A stretch of 64,000 nt of DNA from contig CAIRBK010000080.1 in assembly GCA_903876795.1 (NCBI GenBank), forward strand, positions 1 through 64,000. The letters are read 5' to 3'. Positions 33,854-44,385 of the stretch are shown here, piece by piece. Source of the stretch: an uncultured Verrucomicrobiota bacterium (lineage in GTDB: Bacteria; Verrucomicrobiota; Verrucomicrobiia; Opitutales; Opitutaceae). Below the pieces are notes generated by a model. The model did not search any database. It was given only the letters and a program-made list of their open reading frames with translations, and was not told the origin of the DNA. A program made the position numbers and the translations under genes. Numbering within the stretch: the first letter of the stretch is position 1; each line of letters starts with the position of its first letter.

Positions 33854-33874
33854 CTTGGCCCTTGGCGTTTGGAA
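33854..33874. repeat. Short heptamer-like repeat CTTGGCC CTTGGCG TTTGGAA
   Basis: Three seven-base units in the gap between the isomerase and oxidoreductase genes. They resemble the kind of units found at 32991-33049 but have a different sequence. Confidence 0.45.
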
Positions 33875-33894
33875 AGAACCGCCCGGCGGGGCGC

Positions 33895-35061
33895 TTATTT
33901 GCCGAAGGATTTGGCGAAATCGACCGGGGCGGATTCTTTGACAACCTTCTTTGTGCCCTTTTTGCCGGACTCGGCGATCTTGGCCTTGAGCAAGCGCTCG
34001 TATTTCTTGCCGTCGATCGGGAGCGTGACGGGCTTTTGGTTCCAGGCGGAGAGCAGCATCGCGTTGGCCAATTCAACCGAGTGAATGCCCTCGGGCGCAG
34101 GGGCGAGGAGCTTGGCGCCGTCGAGGATGGCGTCGGTGAAATTCTGCAACACCTCGTTGTGCTGGCCGCCGTGACCGTTGGCGGGGATGACCACATCCCA
34201 GGTGGCGGGATTGGCGAATGCGTGCGGCGTGGTGCGAGAGAATTCGCCCATCGGCACCTCGTTGCGGGTGTAGCTGATCTTGTCGTTTTCATAGACCAGC
34301 TTGCCGCGCTCGGCGGTGATCTCGAGACGGTTGGTCCCTGGCGACTCGCCGGTGGAAGTGATGAAGACGCCGGTCGCGCCGTTGGCGAAAGTCATGGTCG
34401 CGGTTACGTCGTCCTCAACCTCGATCTCGTGGTATCGGCCGAAGGCGCAATTGGCGGAGAGCGTCACCGGCAGGCCGAACATCCACTGGAAGAGGTCGAG
34501 ATTGTGCGGGCACTGGTTGAGCAGCACGCCGCCGCCTTCGCCGGCCCAGGTCGCGCGCCAGCCGCCGGAGGCATAGTAGGCGTGGGTGCGAAACCAATTG
34601 GTGATGATCCAATTCACCCGGCGGATTTCACCGAGTTCGCCACTGCGGATGAGGTCGCGGATTTTTTGATAATAGCGATCGGTGCGCTGGTTGAACATCG
34701 CGGCGAAGACCTGCTTCTTTTCTCGACCCTGATAGGCGGCGATGAGGCGCTCGCAATCGGCGCGGTGAACGGAAATCGGTTTCTCCACCATGACGTGCAG
34801 GCCGGCCTTGAGTGCGGCGATTCCAATCGTGGTGTGGTCGTAGTGAGGCGTGGCAACGAGGATGGCGTCGATGAGGCCGGAGGCGATCAACTCGGCGGCT
34901 GAAGCAAAGCCCTTCACTTGGGGGACGCGGGTGAGCTTGGCGGGATCGATATCCGCTACGGCGGAGAGCTCGAGACGGCTGATTTTACCGGAGAGAATTT
35001 GCTGGGCGTGGGAATAGCCCATGTTGCCGAGACCAACGATGCCGATGCGGACTTTGTTCAT
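33895..35061 (-). CDS. Gfo/Idh/MocA-family oxidoreductase
   Basis: NAD(P)-dependent sugar dehydrogenase family. The 388-residue product starts MNKVRIGIVGLGNMGYSH with the Rossmann GxGxxG. It has LVATPHYDHTTIGIAALKAG, VMVEKPISVHRADCE (the EKP motif) and GGGVLLNQCPHNLDLFQW in the C-terminal domain. The start at 35061 is the first Met with a proper Rossmann N-terminus. It is the first gene of the uronate run and is read divergently from the LacI-family gene, 91 bases apart, so that regulator probably controls it. Confidence 0.93.
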   Translation of the reverse strand: MNKVRIGIVGLGNMGYSHAQQILSGKISRLELSAVADIDPAKLTRVPQVKGFASAAELIASGLIDAILVATPHYDHTTIGIAALKAGLHVMVEKPISVHRADCERLIAAYQGREKKQVFAAMFNQRTDRYYQKIRDLIRSGELGEIRRVNWIITNWFRTHAYYASGGWRATWAGEGGGVLLNQCPHNLDLFQWMFGLPVTLSANCAFGRYHEIEVEDDVTATMTFANGATGVFITSTGESPGTNRLEITAERGKLVYENDKISYTRNEVPMGEFSRTTPHAFANPATWDVVIPANGHGGQHNEVLQNFTDAILDGAKLLAPAPEGIHSVELANAMLLSAWNQKPVTLPIDGKKYERLLKAKIAESGKKGTKKVVKESAPVDFAKSFGK

Positions 35062-35152
35062 AATGGGAAGGGGATGGACCGGGGGAGCGGATGCATGTGT
35101 ATCGAAAATCTTGCCTTGGCGTTCGCGACGGCGAGTATCTGCAAACAATTTC
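35062..35152. promoter_or_regulatory. Divergent control region of the uronate genes
   Basis: The 91 bases between the oxidoreductase and LacI-family starts must hold both promoters. I see no convincing LacI-type palindrome, so no operator is marked. Confidence 0.45.
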
Positions 35153-36253
35153 ATGGCCGACCCCATTCCCGCCATCCCCGCCCGGATCACCCTGAAGCAA
35201 GTCGCCGCCGAAGCCGGCGTGCATGTGTCCACGGCTTGGCGCGCACTCAAGAACGACACCTACGTCGATCCGGTGAAGCGCGCCCACATCCGCACGATCG
35301 CCAAGCGCCTGGGCTATGTGCCGGATCCAATGCTGACCGCGCTCAGCCACTACCGGCGCAAGCAACACACGCCGGCTTACCGCTCGACGTTCGCCTGGGT
35401 GCACACTTTTCCAGAAAAGCACGGCTGGCAGGAGGCCGTACACCTAAGGGCGTACCACGAAGGCGCGACGGCGTTCGCCGCCTCGATGGGCTATAAACTG
35501 GAGGAGTTTTGGCTGTCGGAGCCCGGCCTTAATCCCAAACGCGCCCGTGAAGTGCTGCTCGCCCGCAACATCCGCGGCCTGATCTTTTGTCCGCAACCGG
35601 CGGCGAAGATGGAGCTCAAGCTGCCGGTCGAGGCGTTTGCGGGCGTGGCCATCGGCTACTCGGTGGAGTCGCCCCGCCTGCACGTCGTGGCCAACCACCA
35701 GCACAGCTCCACCCTCACCTGCCTGCGGGAGTTGTGCCTGAAGGGGCACAGCCGCATCGGCATGGTCAGCGCGTCGGAGACGCTGCGCCGAGCCGAGCAC
35801 AATTTCGAATCGCCCTACTGCCTGTTCCGCGATGCGCAGGCCGAGGATAAACGGATACCTCTCTTCATGATCGAAGGTCGCGACGAGCCGGCGGTTGTGA
35901 GTCCGTGGCGCGAGCGTTTTCTCGCTTGGGTGGAACAATACCGGCCCACCGCGATCATCTCGACGGTATCGGAAGTGAAAATGTGGCTGGAGGCGGCGGG
36001 CCACGACGTGCCGGGTGACATCAGCATCGTGACACTGTCGCGGATTTTCGATCCCGAGTGGTCGGGCATCGACCAGCAGGAAAAGGAAATCGGCACCCGC
36101 GCGGTCGAGCTGTTGATCAGCCTGTTCCAGTCGGGCGAACGCGGCGTGCCGGCGACGCCGCTCCGGTTGCTGATCGAGGGCCGCTGGATCGACGCAGGCA
36201 CGGCAAAAAAAATCGGCCCGCCCGTGACCGATCTGCTCAAGCGGATGGGCTGA
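35153..36253 (+). CDS. LacI-family transcriptional regulator
   Basis: The 366-residue product has the LacI helix-turn-helix at residues 10-32 (TLKQVAAEAGVHVSTAWRAL) and hinge YVDPVKRAHIRTIAKRLGYV. The ligand domain is a type I periplasmic-binding fold (RGLIFCPQP, GHSRIGMVSASE, PGDISIVTLS, GTRAVELLISLFQSGE). It is divergent from the oxidoreductase-isomerase-uxaC genes and most simply represses or activates them in response to a uronate or derivative. Start at ATG 35153; longer starts would precede the domain without purpose. Confidence 0.92.
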   Translation: MADPIPAIPARITLKQVAAEAGVHVSTAWRALKNDTYVDPVKRAHIRTIAKRLGYVPDPMLTALSHYRRKQHTPAYRSTFAWVHTFPEKHGWQEAVHLRAYHEGATAFAASMGYKLEEFWLSEPGLNPKRAREVLLARNIRGLIFCPQPAAKMELKLPVEAFAGVAIGYSVESPRLHVVANHQHSSTLTCLRELCLKGHSRIGMVSASETLRRAEHNFESPYCLFRDAQAEDKRIPLFMIEGRDEPAVVSPWRERFLAWVEQYRPTAIISTVSEVKMWLEAAGHDVPGDISIVTLSRIFDPEWSGIDQQEKEIGTRAVELLISLFQSGERGVPATPLRLLIEGRWIDAGTAKKIGPPVTDLLKRMG

Positions 36254-36409
36254 GGGGCCGTTTACGGAGGCTGTAGGGTCAACGCGGTACGCAAGACATG
36301 CTCACGCCGCTCATCGCCTGAAACAGGCTCCTACCTCACGGACGCAAAAAGGCGCGTCCACACGGGACGCGCCTTGAGTTAAAGACAGCGGCCGCCGCCT
36401 CTGCGTTGC
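36254..36409. other. Intergenic stretch with argG terminator
   Basis: Nothing else is recognised in these 156 bases apart from the terminator at 36349. Confidence 0.5.
36349..36375 (-). terminator. Rho-independent terminator of the argDFG run
   Basis: A perfect 11-base stem (AAGGCGCGTCC and GGACGCGCCTT) around a 5-base loop. On the minus strand it is followed by T residues, so it ends transcription from argG. Confidence 0.8.
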
Positions 36410-37636
<1,227 letters not shown>

Positions 37637-37674
37637 AGGTATGATGGAAAGACGGGGAGGCGGGACGGGCGGAA

Positions 37675-38625
37675 TCAGGCGCGAGCCTGACCGGCGGCCA
37701 GCGTGGCCATGATGGCCTTCTGGACGTGGAGTCGGTTTTCCGCCTGGTCGAAGATGATGGAGCGCGGGTTGTCCAGGACCTCTTGGCCAACCTCCTCGCC
37801 GGAGTGGGCCGGCAGACAGTGCATAAACCAGGCGTCGGGCTTGGCGGCGGAGAAGACGCGTCCGGTGACGGCATAGGGCGACATCTGGATGATGCGCTGC
37901 TTGGTCTCCTCTTCCTTGCCCATGCTCACCCACACGTCCGTGTAAACCACATCGGCGTCCTTGACCGCCTCAAGTGGATCGGTGGTGAAGTGGTAGCTCT
38001 TGGCGAAACCTTCCCGCTTGAGGAGGGCGTCGATCCCGGGACCCGGCTCGAAACCCTTGGGACCGGCGAGCGAAATCTCCATCCCGAAGAGCGCGGCGCC
38101 TAGGATCCAGGAGTTGGCCATGTTGCAGGCGGTGTCGCCCAGGAAGGCGATCTTGCGGCCTTTGAGGGAGCCGAGCAGATCTCCGCCCTTGGGAGCCCAG
38201 CGCTCGGCCAGAGTAAAGGCGTCGGTGTAAATCTGACACGGATGCAGGAAATCGGTGAGGGCGTTGATGACCGGGATCGTGCCGCTGGCGGCAAGGCGCT
38301 CGACCTCGCTGTGCTCGTAAGTGCGCACGATCAAGCCGTGCACGAAACGCGAAAGCACCTTGGCGGTGTCCTCGACGGACTCGCCGCGCCCGAGTTGGAT
38401 GTCGTTCTTGTTGAGGAAAAGGGGATTGCCGCCCAGTTCGTGCACGCCGACCTCGAAGGAGACGCGGGTGCGGGTGGAAGACTTCGAAAAGATGAGCGCC
38501 CAAGTCTGGTGCGCGAGCACGGGCGGAGTATGACGGCCGCGCTTGGCCTTGAGCTCCCTGGCCAACGCAAAGACCTCCGCCACCTCGTGGGACTTGAAGT
38601 CCGTTTCCTTGAGAAAGTGCTTCAT
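37675..38625 (-). CDS. argF: Ornithine carbamoyltransferase
   Basis: Makes citrulline from ornithine and carbamoyl phosphate. The 316-residue product has the carbamoyl-phosphate motif [15 protein letters not shown], the [17 protein letters not shown] segment, [10 protein letters not shown] (HPCQ) and WFMHCLPAH (HCLP), the ornithine-binding cysteine loop. [11 protein letters not shown] is also typical. Lies between argD and argG on the same strand. Confidence 0.97.
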   Translation of the reverse strand: MKHFLKETDFKSHEVAEVFALARELKAKRGRHTPPVLAHQTWALIFSKSSTRTRVSFEVGVHELGGNPLFLNKNDIQLGRGESVEDTAKVLSRFVHGLIVRTYEHSEVERLAASGTIPVINALTDFLHPCQIYTDAFTLAERWAPKGGDLLGSLKGRKIAFLGDTACNMANSWILGAALFGMEISLAGPKGFEPGPGIDALLKREGFAKSYHFTTDPLEAVKDADVVYTDVWVSMGKEEETKQRIIQMSPYAVTGRVFSAAKPDAWFMHCLPAHSGEEVGQEVLDNPRSIIFDQAENRLHVQKAIMATLAAGQARA

Positions 38626-38694
38626 GGAAAAAAGAAGCGCAAATCCCTAAGTCCTCGGCTTCACCGCTACGAGTGCAAAATAAAGACTGCGTCG

Positions 38695-39915
38695 TTACCT
38701 TTTCGAGACGAGCACCGCCCGGATGATCTCCACGGAACGCGCCAGCTCGTCGGCGGTGGCCGTGAGCGGTGGCAACAGGCGGATGACGTTCCCGCCGGCC
38801 GAAGGCACCAGGAGTCCCGCCTCGCGCAGCGCCGCGACGCAGGGCAACGGATCGCCGGCGAGTTGGAGACCCACCATGAAGCCGCGCCCGCGCACGCCGA
38901 GCAACTGGGCCGGGAAATCGTCCGCCAACGCCTTGAGGGCCGCGATCCAGGGAACGCTTGCGGAGGTGACATGATCGAGCAGCTTGCCGCGTTCGATGAC
39001 ATCCAGCACGGCGAGGCCCGCCGCGCAGGCCAGAGGGGTGCCGCCAAACGTGGTGCCGTGCATGCCCGGCTGGAAGAGATCGGCCGCTTTCTCGCCGACC
39101 CAGATGGCGCCGATCGGGAAACCACCGCCAAGACCCTTGGCCATGCCGATGGCATCGGGCCGCACGCCGGCATGCTCAAAGGCGAAAAATTTACCCGTCC
39201 GCCCGATGCCGCACTGCACCTCGTCGAGTATGAGCAGCAGGTTGTGCCGGTTGCAGAGCTGGCGCAGGCCGAAAAGGAACTCGGGCGTTGCCGGATGCAC
39301 GCCGCCCTCGCCCTGGATCGTCTCGACAAAAATCGCGGCCGTCTGGTCGTCGATCAGCGCCTCGAAGGAAGCGAGGTCGTTGAGTTCACCAAAAGCGAAG
39401 CCCGGCACCAGCGGGCGAAAACCCTTCTGGATTTTCTCCTGCGGGGTGGCGCTCATCCCGCCGAAAGTGCGGCCGTGAAACGCGCTCTTGGCGCAAATGA
39501 CCTTGTAGCAGACGCCTTCCTGGCCTCCGGCCTTGGTGGCTCCGTGCAGACGGGCGAGCTTGAGCAGGCCCTCGTTGGCCTCGGCCCCGCTGTTGCAAAA
39601 GAACACCCGGCCGGGTCCGGCGTGGCCCACGAGGCGGCGGGCGAGTTCGCCCTGGTTGGGATTGCGGAAGAGGTTGCTCGTGTGGATGAGTTCGCCGGCC
39701 TGCCGTTGCAGGGCCGCCACCCAGTGGGGATGGCAATGACCAAGAGCGCTCACCGCGATGCCAGACGTGAAATCGAGATACTTGCCGCCCTGATCGTCCC
39801 ACACGACCGAGCCGGAGCCGCGCACAAGCGTAAGCGCGGGACGACCGTAGTTTTTTAGAACATACGAATCGTAGAGTTCAGCGGTGGTGGTGCGAGTGAT
39901 TTCCGAAAGGCCCAT
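38695..39915 (-). CDS. argD: Acetylornithine aminotransferase
   Basis: PLP-dependent class-III aminotransferase that forms N-acetylornithine. At 406 residues it has normal length. It shows GKYLDFTSGIAVSALGHCHP, FCNSGAEANEGLLKLAR, LILDEVQCGIGRTGKFFAFE with the PLP-contacting Asp, and MAKGLGGGFPIGAIWV with the Schiff-base Lys. THFGGTP in its place reads TTFGGTPLACAAG. First gene of the argDFG group. Confidence 0.96.
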   Translation of the reverse strand: MGLSEITRTTTAELYDSYVLKNYGRPALTLVRGSGSVVWDDQGGKYLDFTSGIAVSALGHCHPHWVAALQRQAGELIHTSNLFRNPNQGELARRLVGHAGPGRVFFCNSGAEANEGLLKLARLHGATKAGGQEGVCYKVICAKSAFHGRTFGGMSATPQEKIQKGFRPLVPGFAFGELNDLASFEALIDDQTAAIFVETIQGEGGVHPATPEFLFGLRQLCNRHNLLLILDEVQCGIGRTGKFFAFEHAGVRPDAIGMAKGLGGGFPIGAIWVGEKAADLFQPGMHGTTFGGTPLACAAGLAVLDVIERGKLLDHVTSASVPWIAALKALADDFPAQLLGVRGRGFMVGLQLAGDPLPCVAALREAGLLVPSAGGNVIRLLPPLTATADELARSVEIIRAVLVSKR

Positions 39916-40049
39916 GGATCCCAGACTGAAAAAAGTTTCCCGCAGGTAGCAACGGTCTTTCGGAGGAATTACGGGACTTCCACCAGCACCGGCGAGAGGA
40001 AATAGGCGGCTCGGCCGCCCGCCCCAAACGGAACGCGGCCCCGCAGGGC
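39916..40049. other. Gap between argD and the lipoprotein gene
   Basis: Contains possible promoter of argD and a GC-rich hairpin (ggcggctcggccgcc near 40000) that could terminate the lipoprotein transcript. No gene seen. Confidence 0.35.
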
Positions 40050-40400
40050 CTATTTTTTATCGGAGATCGGCCGTCCGTATTCGTCCACCAGGATGTCGTG
40101 CGGCACCTGAACGGTGCGGCCGTCGCTGGTGGTTTCGGTGCGCCAGGTGCGCACGACGCGGGGCTCGTTGGTAAACGGCTTTTTCACGCCGCTCGCGGTG
40201 CCCTCGACCGCGCCGACGGCGGCGCCGGCGACATTGCCCGCAACCACGCCAACAGCCGTGCCCACGCCCTGGCCGATGGCCGGGCCCGGTTGCCGAGGGT
40301 TGGTGGCGGACTTGCCATCCGTGGTGGAACAGCCCGACAAAAAGGCGGACAATCCAAACAGGCCGCCTGCGACCAAGACCGAGCGCAAAGATTGATTCAT
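40050..40400 (-). CDS. Small lipoprotein with glycine-rich membrane-like segment
   Basis: A 116-residue protein. The signal ends FLSGCSTTDG, so a lipidated Cys near 24 is expected. A Gly/Ala/Val stretch (IGQGVGTAVGVVAGNVAGAA) follows, similar to glycine-zipper segments of outer-membrane proteins. The C-terminus is polar (TWRTETTSDGRTVQVPHDI). Function unknown. Divergent from the MATE gene. Confidence 0.75.
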   Translation of the reverse strand: MNQSLRSVLVAGGLFGLSAFLSGCSTTDGKSATNPRQPGPAIGQGVGTAVGVVAGNVAGAAVGAVEGTASGVKKPFTNEPRVVRTWRTETTSDGRTVQVPHDILVDEYGRPISDKK

Positions 40401-40507
40401 GGGTTAAAGAAACGTGGGACCAACCTGCCCCGCCGGTGTTCCGCACGCAAACCGATAGGCGCGAAGAGGGATTGATTTACGGCGAATTTCAGAGCGGAAT
40501 TTCGTCC

Positions 40508-41881
40508 ATGGTGGCCAAAAACGTGCTTCACGCAGGTGTGTCCGCTTATCTTCAGGAAGCCCGCGCCACCCTGCGGCTGGCCTTACCCATAATCGTTGGA
40601 CAGGTGAGCCAGATGCTGATGGGCGTCACCGACAGCGTGATGATCGGCCGCCTGGGCGCGGTTCCGCTGGCGGCCTCGGCTTTCGCGGGCAGCGTGTTCT
40701 CGATCTTTTTCGTGGTCGGGATCGGCCTATTGCTTCCGGTCGCCGTGCTGGTGTCACGCGAACACGGCGCGGGCGACGACCGGGCGGGGGCATACTGGCT
40801 GCAGCACGGAACCATCCTCGCCGTGCTGGCGAGCGTCGGCGCGATGGGCGGGATGCTGGCGTTGTCCGCATCTTTCGACCACATGGGCCAGCCACCCGAG
40901 GTGCTTGCGGAAGCCGGGCCGTTTTATCAACTCATCACGGCCTCGATGCTGCCGGCGCTGGTGTTCCAGGCGTTCCGGCAATTCGCAGAGTCGCTGGGAA
41001 GGCCGTGGATACCGATGGCGATCCTTCTGGCCTGCGTGGGGCTCAACGTCATTCTCAACTGGATTCTTATCTACGGAAACCTCGGCGCGCCGGCGCTCGG
41101 TCTTAAGGGAGCGGGCCTGGCCACGCTTATCGCGCGCGTGGTCGCGATGGTGTGGTTGATAGCCTGGCTGCGTAGCCAGGAGACGTTTCGCCGGGTCTGG
41201 CCGGCCACTTGGGTGCGCGGGTTGAGCGGGGAGGGGTTTCGCGAGATGCTGCGGATCGGCGTGCCGGCGGCGATCATGCTCCTGCTTGAAGTGGGTGCGT
41301 TCCTTTTGGTGACGCTGATGATGGGCTGGCTGGGCGCGCAGACATTGGCCGCGCATCAGATCGCGCTGAGTTGCGCGGCGTTTGTGTTCATGTTCCCGCT
41401 CGGGCTTTCCATGGCCGTGGGCATGCGGATCGGCAAAGCGCTCGGCGAGGGGCGCAGGGATTTGTTGCGGCCGATCGGCATCGGCGCGTGGACGATGAGC
41501 ACTGCGCTCATGTGCGTCTCGGCAGCGGTGTTTGCGACGGCGGGCACGTGGCTGGCGCGCTGCTTCGTGGACGATGCCGAGGTGGTGGTGCTGGCGGCGC
41601 GACTGCTCGTGGTGGCGTCGATTTTCCAGATATTTGACGGAGCGCAGGCGATCGGCGCGGGCGTGTTGCGGGGGCTTTCCGACGTGCGCATACCGACGGT
41701 GATCACGTTCATCGCCTATTGGGTGCTGGGGACGCCGATTGCCTACGGGCTGGGGCTGCACACAGACTTCGGCGCAGTGGGCCTCTGGCTGGGACTGGCG
41801 TTCGGCCTCGCAGTCGCCGCAGTTTTCCTGGCCCTTCGATTCTTTCGCCTGACACGGCCTATCAACTCAAGTGTCACCTAA
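40508..41881 (+). CDS. MATE-family multidrug efflux transporter
   Basis: An inner-membrane drug or toxin exporter driven by Na+ or H+. The 457-residue protein has about twelve membrane helices in two related halves, the first with LPIIVGQVSQMLMGVTDSVMIG-type sequence (VGQVSQMLMGVTDSVMIGR) and the second with GVPAAIMLLLEVGAFLLV and AAHQIALSCAAFVFMFPLG, GMRIGKALGEG. The ATG at 40508 was taken; an upstream frame from 40436 exists. The stop codon lies inside a palindrome of the AGTGTCACC family, so the last residues SSVT come from that repeat. Confidence 0.92.
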   Translation: MVAKNVLHAGVSAYLQEARATLRLALPIIVGQVSQMLMGVTDSVMIGRLGAVPLAASAFAGSVFSIFFVVGIGLLLPVAVLVSREHGAGDDRAGAYWLQHGTILAVLASVGAMGGMLALSASFDHMGQPPEVLAEAGPFYQLITASMLPALVFQAFRQFAESLGRPWIPMAILLACVGLNVILNWILIYGNLGAPALGLKGAGLATLIARVVAMVWLIAWLRSQETFRRVWPATWVRGLSGEGFREMLRIGVPAAIMLLLEVGAFLLVTLMMGWLGAQTLAAHQIALSCAAFVFMFPLGLSMAVGMRIGKALGEGRRDLLRPIGIGAWTMSTALMCVSAAVFATAGTWLARCFVDDAEVVVLAARLLVVASIFQIFDGAQAIGAGVLRGLSDVRIPTVITFIAYWVLGTPIAYGLGLHTDFGAVGLWLGLAFGLAVAAVFLALRFFRLTRPINSSVT

Positions 41882-41892
41882 TGGGTGAAACT
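41870..41892. repeat. Palindrome AGTGTCACC...GGTGAAACT across the MATE stop codon
   Basis: A slightly degenerate copy (one arm has gaaact for gacact). It supplies the last codons and the TAA of the MATE gene, as if the element had inserted at the gene end. Confidence 0.7.
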
Positions 41893-41941
41893 CGGGTTGC
41901 GAGGATCGACGGGTTGCGCGACGCGGGTTGGAATCGGGAGT

Positions 41942-43450
41942 TCAATCCAAAGCCTCGGTCAGGGCCTCGATGATGTCCTCGGCCGGTTCGCAGCCGATGG
42001 ACAGGCGCAGCAGGTCGGGATTCAGGCCGGAAGAAGCCAGCGTGGCGCGGCCTTCGGAGGTCAGGATGAGATCGTAATGCGCGAGGTAGATGAAGGGGCA
42101 GATGAGCGTGTTCTTCATGCCGAAGCTCGGGCCTTTGGGCAGACGCAAACGGTCGTAGAACTGCGCCACGGGCATATCCACAATAAAGGACACCATGCTG
42201 CCGACGGCTTCGGGCGAGCGGGCGATTTTGAGGTAGTTGTCGCGGGACGCGGGATGCAGCGACCAGTAAAGCTCCTTCACCCGAGGGTGGTTTTTCAGGA
42301 ATGCGACCACGGCGGGCGCGGTGCGGTTGATCTGCGCGATCACTGCGGCGGTGTCGCCGATCTGCACGGCGAGACGGTCGATATCACGCGAGTAAACCGG
42401 CTCCAAAGCACCAGGCAGGCGTACGCGGATGTCGGCCGCGTGCGGACTCTGCGGGTTAACAATCACTGCGCCGAGCACGACGTCGCCGTCGCTGGCTGTG
42501 TATTTGGTGAGGGAGTTGGCCACCACGTCGGCATGGGGGAGCACGTCGATATTGAGCGGCGAGGCGATGGTCGGATCGACCACGAAGATCACGCCGTATT
42601 CGCGGCAAAGCGCGGCGATGGCGGCGACGTCGGGCGTCTGGATGAGCGGGTTGGTCGGCACCTCGGTGATGAGGCCGGCGATGCGCTCGCCCTGGTCGGC
42701 AAAGATTTTTTCTAACGCGTCCAGATCGAACACGTCGGCTTGATAGAGGTGGTCCTCGGAGGGCGTGTCGGTGAATTTTTGAAGGATCGCGATGGTGTCG
42801 AGATAGAGCCAGCCGAGCTGGAGCCAGCGGGTGCGGCCGCGCGGGCGTTGCAGGTCCGAGACCACGCGGAAGGTCGCGGCGATGGCGTTCATGCCGCTGC
42901 AGGAGAGAAAAACGTCGGACGAGGCGGCGTGTTGATAAAAGCGCGCCACCTGGCCCTTCACGGCGGCGGGCGCGTAACCATCGAAACCCTTTTCGACCTG
43001 CGCCTGATCCGGGGCGAGTTCGCCGACGCGCAACAGGTAGTCCTCGGCCTCACGGGACGAGAGGAACATGCCGGTGTGCTGAAGGAAGGTCTTGGCTCGG
43101 CTCGATAGGGCGGCGTCCTCGGGAAACATCACGCCGGTAAGCGCGGCCTCGTGCGGTAGCAACTCGGCGGGCGGACCCAGGTGGATGCTCAATTGTTCGG
43201 CGGCACGGATCGACGAAGTCAGCCACACCGAACGGCCCGCTAGCCCGAGAGCGCGGAGGAGGTGTGCGCCGGCTTTTTTGGCGTAGGGATGCACCACAAA
43301 ACGCGGATAGCCCGAAGTCATGTGACGCAGGATATCGGGATCTTTTTCCTCGTAACCGATCACGGAGCGCATGGTCGGCAAGCTGGCGGAGACGCCGTGC
43401 AGGCTGATGGGGATGCGCTGGCCGAGCGGAAGATGGGTGAACGCTGACAT
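41942..43450 (-). CDS. Cystathionine gamma-synthase-like PLP enzyme
   Basis: A Cys/Met-metabolism PLP enzyme of 502 residues. The core has SSDVFLSCSGMNAIAATFRV, VPTNPLIQTPDV, VIFVVDPTIASPLN and the Schiff-base Lys in ANSLTKYTASDGDVVLGAV. About 130 leading residues (SLHGVSASLPTMRSVIGYEE) go beyond the usual 380-residue form, as in the long cystathionine-synthase-like group. The role is probably methionine synthesis from a homoserine ester and cysteine or sulfide. The ATG at 43450 was chosen; the longer frame to 43540 would overlap a palindrome. No riboswitch is seen upstream. Confidence 0.85.
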   Translation of the reverse strand: MSAFTHLPLGQRIPISLHGVSASLPTMRSVIGYEEKDPDILRHMTSGYPRFVVHPYAKKAGAHLLRALGLAGRSVWLTSSIRAAEQLSIHLGPPAELLPHEAALTGVMFPEDAALSSRAKTFLQHTGMFLSSREAEDYLLRVGELAPDQAQVEKGFDGYAPAAVKGQVARFYQHAASSDVFLSCSGMNAIAATFRVVSDLQRPRGRTRWLQLGWLYLDTIAILQKFTDTPSEDHLYQADVFDLDALEKIFADQGERIAGLITEVPTNPLIQTPDVAAIAALCREYGVIFVVDPTIASPLNIDVLPHADVVANSLTKYTASDGDVVLGAVIVNPQSPHAADIRVRLPGALEPVYSRDIDRLAVQIGDTAAVIAQINRTAPAVVAFLKNHPRVKELYWSLHPASRDNYLKIARSPEAVGSMVSFIVDMPVAQFYDRLRLPKGPSFGMKNTLICPFIYLAHYDLILTSEGRATLASSGLNPDLLRLSIGCEPAEDIIEALTEALD

Positions 43451-43529
43451 AAACGGCGAGACTGTCGCGATCCCGAGCCTGCTGGCAACGCCGCTCTTGC
43501 GCCCGCACCACCGCAATTTCCCCAACGCC

Positions 43530-43568
43530 GCCCGGAACAACTAACCCATTGTGTTAGTTGTTCCGGGC
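43530..43568. repeat. Perfect 16-bp stem palindrome between divergent genes
   Basis: Arms GCCCGGAACAACTAAC (43530-43545) and GTTAGTTGTTCCGGGC (43553-43568) with loop ccattgt. The inner 27 bases equal the element at 26778. It lies between the PLP-enzyme start and the exoA start. Confidence 0.8.
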
Positions 43569-43626
43569 GGAAGGAGTGAATCCTGGGTTGAAACCGGGCG
43601 CGCCGGGCGCGAGCGTCGGGCCACTC

Positions 43627-44385
43627 ATGAAACTCGTCTCTTGGAATGTGAACGGCCTGCGGGCCGTCCTGCAAAAAGGCTTTCTCGACCATCTCGGAGT
43701 CAACGGCCCCGACGTCATCTGTCTTCAGGAAACCAAGTGCCACCCGGGCGATGTGCAGCACGTCGAATGGCCCAAGGGCTACACCGCATTCTGGAACTCC
43801 GCCGTGAAAAAAGGCTACAGCGGCACCGCCATCTTCACCCGGATCGCACCGCTCAATGTTTTCTACGGCATCGGCATCGCCGAGCACGACCAAGAGGGCC
43901 GGGTGATCACCGCCGAGTTCGCCGATTTTTACCTGATTAACGTCTACGTGCCCAACGCCCAGCATGAGCTCGCCCGCCTGCCCTACCGCCAGCGCTGGGA
44001 CCGAGATTTTCTCGCCTACCTGCGCACGCTGGAAAAAGCCAAACCCGTGATCGTGTGCGGCGACCTCAACGTCGCCCACGAGGAGATCGACCTCGCCCGC
44101 CCGAAGGAAAACGTGGGCAACCCCGGCTTCAGCAACGAGGAGCGCGACGGCTTCCGCGCGTTCCTCGCCTCGGGGTTGGTCGACACGTTCCGCCACTTTG
44201 AAAAAGGTCCAGGCCACTACTCGTGGTGGACCTACCGCGCCGGCGCCCGCGCGCGCAACATCGGATGGCGCATCGACTACTTTGTCGCCTCGGCCGCGCT
44301 CGCGCCGCGCTTCAAGCGCGCATGGATCTCACCCGAGATCCTGGGCAGCGATCATTGCCCGGTGGGTCTTGAACTGAAGGGATGA
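43627..44385 (+). CDS. exoA: Exodeoxyribonuclease III
   Basis: AP endonuclease/3' exonuclease of base-excision repair. The 252-residue product has [15 protein letters not shown] (Asn/Asp start), [11 protein letters not shown] (catalytic Glu), [27 protein letters not shown] (Asp, Asn), and [13 protein letters not shown] at the end (SDH, catalytic His). The start at 43627 gives the standard N-terminus. Its last bases overlap the start of the SET gene (ATGA), so the two are coupled. Confidence 0.95.
   Translation: MKLVSWNVNGLRAVLQKGFLDHLGVNGPDVICLQETKCHPGDVQHVEWPKGYTAFWNSAVKKGYSGTAIFTRIAPLNVFYGIGIAEHDQEGRVITAEFADFYLINVYVPNAQHELARLPYRQRWDRDFLAYLRTLEKAKPVIVCGDLNVAHEEIDLARPKENVGNPGFSNEERDGFRAFLASGLVDTFRHFEKGPGHYSWWTYRAGARARNIGWRIDYFVASAALAPRFKRAWISPEILGSDHCPVGLELKG

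Noticed and set aside
35062-35152. A LacI-type operator in the divergent uronate control region
   Set aside because: No palindrome of adequate length is visible.
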